Source of the DNA: Asticcacaulis sp. AC466
Lineage (GTDB): Bacteria > Pseudomonadota > Alphaproteobacteria > Caulobacterales > Caulobacteraceae
Assembly (NCBI RefSeq): GCF_000495815.1
Contig: NZ_AWGE01000001.1
Location: 1 to 64,000 of the forward strand
Reading direction: 5' to 3'
DNA length: 64,000 nt
A program made the translations under genes and the position numbers. The stretch's first letter is position 1; each line of letters begins with the position of its first letter. Positions 63,787-64,000 of this stretch are shown here, piece after piece. The notes below the pieces were generated by a model that was not told the DNA's origin, ran no database searches, and was given only the letters and a program-made list of their open reading frames with translations.

Positions 63787-64000
63787 GCCTGCGCCTTTTC
63801 AGCAGGCACCAGCACATGAACGAAATCCGGCTTCAATGTGAATTCAAGCGGTGCTTTCAGCTTCATTACCTCGCCATCGACCGAAACCAGCGGCTTGTGA
63901 TGCTGGCTGAAAATTCGGAACCGCTTGCCGGTCATTTCCGTCATATCGCGATCATGCAGCCAGTGGCCGAAGATCAATCGCCATAACAGGCGAACATGGT
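63783..64000 (-). CDS. Diacylglycerol kinase-like protein, C-terminal part (cut by window edge)
   Basis: Only the last 72 codons are inside the window. The sequence HVRLLWRLIFGHWLHDRDMT, then FRIFSQHHKPLVSVDGEVMK, and a final FTLKPDFVHVLVPAEKAQA matches the C-terminal end of YegS/DagK-type lipid kinases, where VDGE and a buried strand complete the second domain. It overlaps PAP2 by four bases. The catalytic domain lies beyond base 64000, so the call relies on this end and on the lipid-phosphatase neighbour. Confidence 0.7.
   Translation of the reverse strand, partial: HVRLLWRLIFGHWLHDRDMTEMTGKRFRIFSQHHKPLVSVDGEVMKLKAPLEFTLKPDFVHVLVPAEKAQA

Noticed and set aside
1-64000. tRNA, rRNA, CRISPR, insertion sequence or prophage content
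   Set aside because: I looked for T-loop-like sequences, spaced repeats, transposase motifs and integrase motifs and found none; TTCGAATC at about 19565 is inside the glutamate dehydrogenase gene and has no tRNA arms around it.

Overview
The window is a stretch of core chromosome from an alphaproteobacterium of the order Caulobacterales. The gene order matches what I remember of the replication-origin region of Caulobacter crescentus: secB, timA-like gene, dnaQ, coaE, aroE, maf and ppsR on one side; hemE, hemH, hemJ, rho, mnmE, mnmG, rsmG, parA, parB, holA, lptE, leuS, a DUF3576 lipoprotein, ntrZ, cenR and ftsK on the other. Moderate GC and sequence divergence suggest a relative such as Asticcacaulis rather than Caulobacter itself; this genus call is inference. 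I found no tRNA, rRNA, insertion sequence, prophage or CRISPR array.

Layout. 1-3.6 kb: infB (cut by the left edge), a YlxR/L7Ae RNA-binding gene, nusA and rimP, a leftward transcription/translation operon. 3.7-7.5 kb: a haem-b-like membrane protein, a GNAT enzyme, trmB, metK and an XRE regulator. 7.6-13.1 kb: miaB-phoH-ybeY-corC-lnt, tightly overlapping. 13.1-20.4 kb: tsaB-rimI, fur, a NifU-type scaffold and the giant NAD-glutamate dehydrogenase. 20.4-25.3 kb: a gap with a likely terminated small transcript, a MAPEG protein, mltA with the Tim44-like gene, secB, a stand-alone receiver and dnaQ. 25.2-28.3 kb: an intergenic palindromic repeat and then maf-aroE-coaE plus ppsR, reading away from the origin.

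28,327-28,782 is the predicted chromosomal origin: two exact TTAA-N7-TTAA CtrA boxes, further degenerate ones, DnaA-box-like sequences and a perfect inverted repeat. To its left nearly all genes lie on the minus strand, and to its right they lie on the plus strand up to parB, as expected for divergent forks. Three exact parS sites (TGTTTCACGTGAAACA) lie 4.5-8.3 kb right of the origin, inside mnmE (two, one of them on its start codon) and rsmG, just before parAB. Origin, centromere and the ParA/ParB system are therefore all present here.

38.9-64 kb: holA, lptE, leuS and the DUF3576 lipoprotein (minus strand), ntrZ, thiE-like/yggS (divergent with overlapping starts), an L,D-transpeptidase-like gene, the response regulator cenR, sdaA, a lipocalin, xthA, lolA, an apparently inserted Tat-exported GH2 beta-galactosidase, ftsK, a UbiH-type hydroxylase, a Trm112-like protein, CnoX, ProXp-ala, a DUF6065-like protein, a CC0125/CC1285-type lipoprotein, a LysE exporter, and a diacylglycerol-kinase/PAP2/metallophosphatase operon cut by the right edge. 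I see no clearly new defence or metabolic system. The most interesting signals are regulatory and architectural: the origin, the parS sites embedded in coding sequence, a metK operator, a candidate small RNA and a candidate CtrA site before ftsK.
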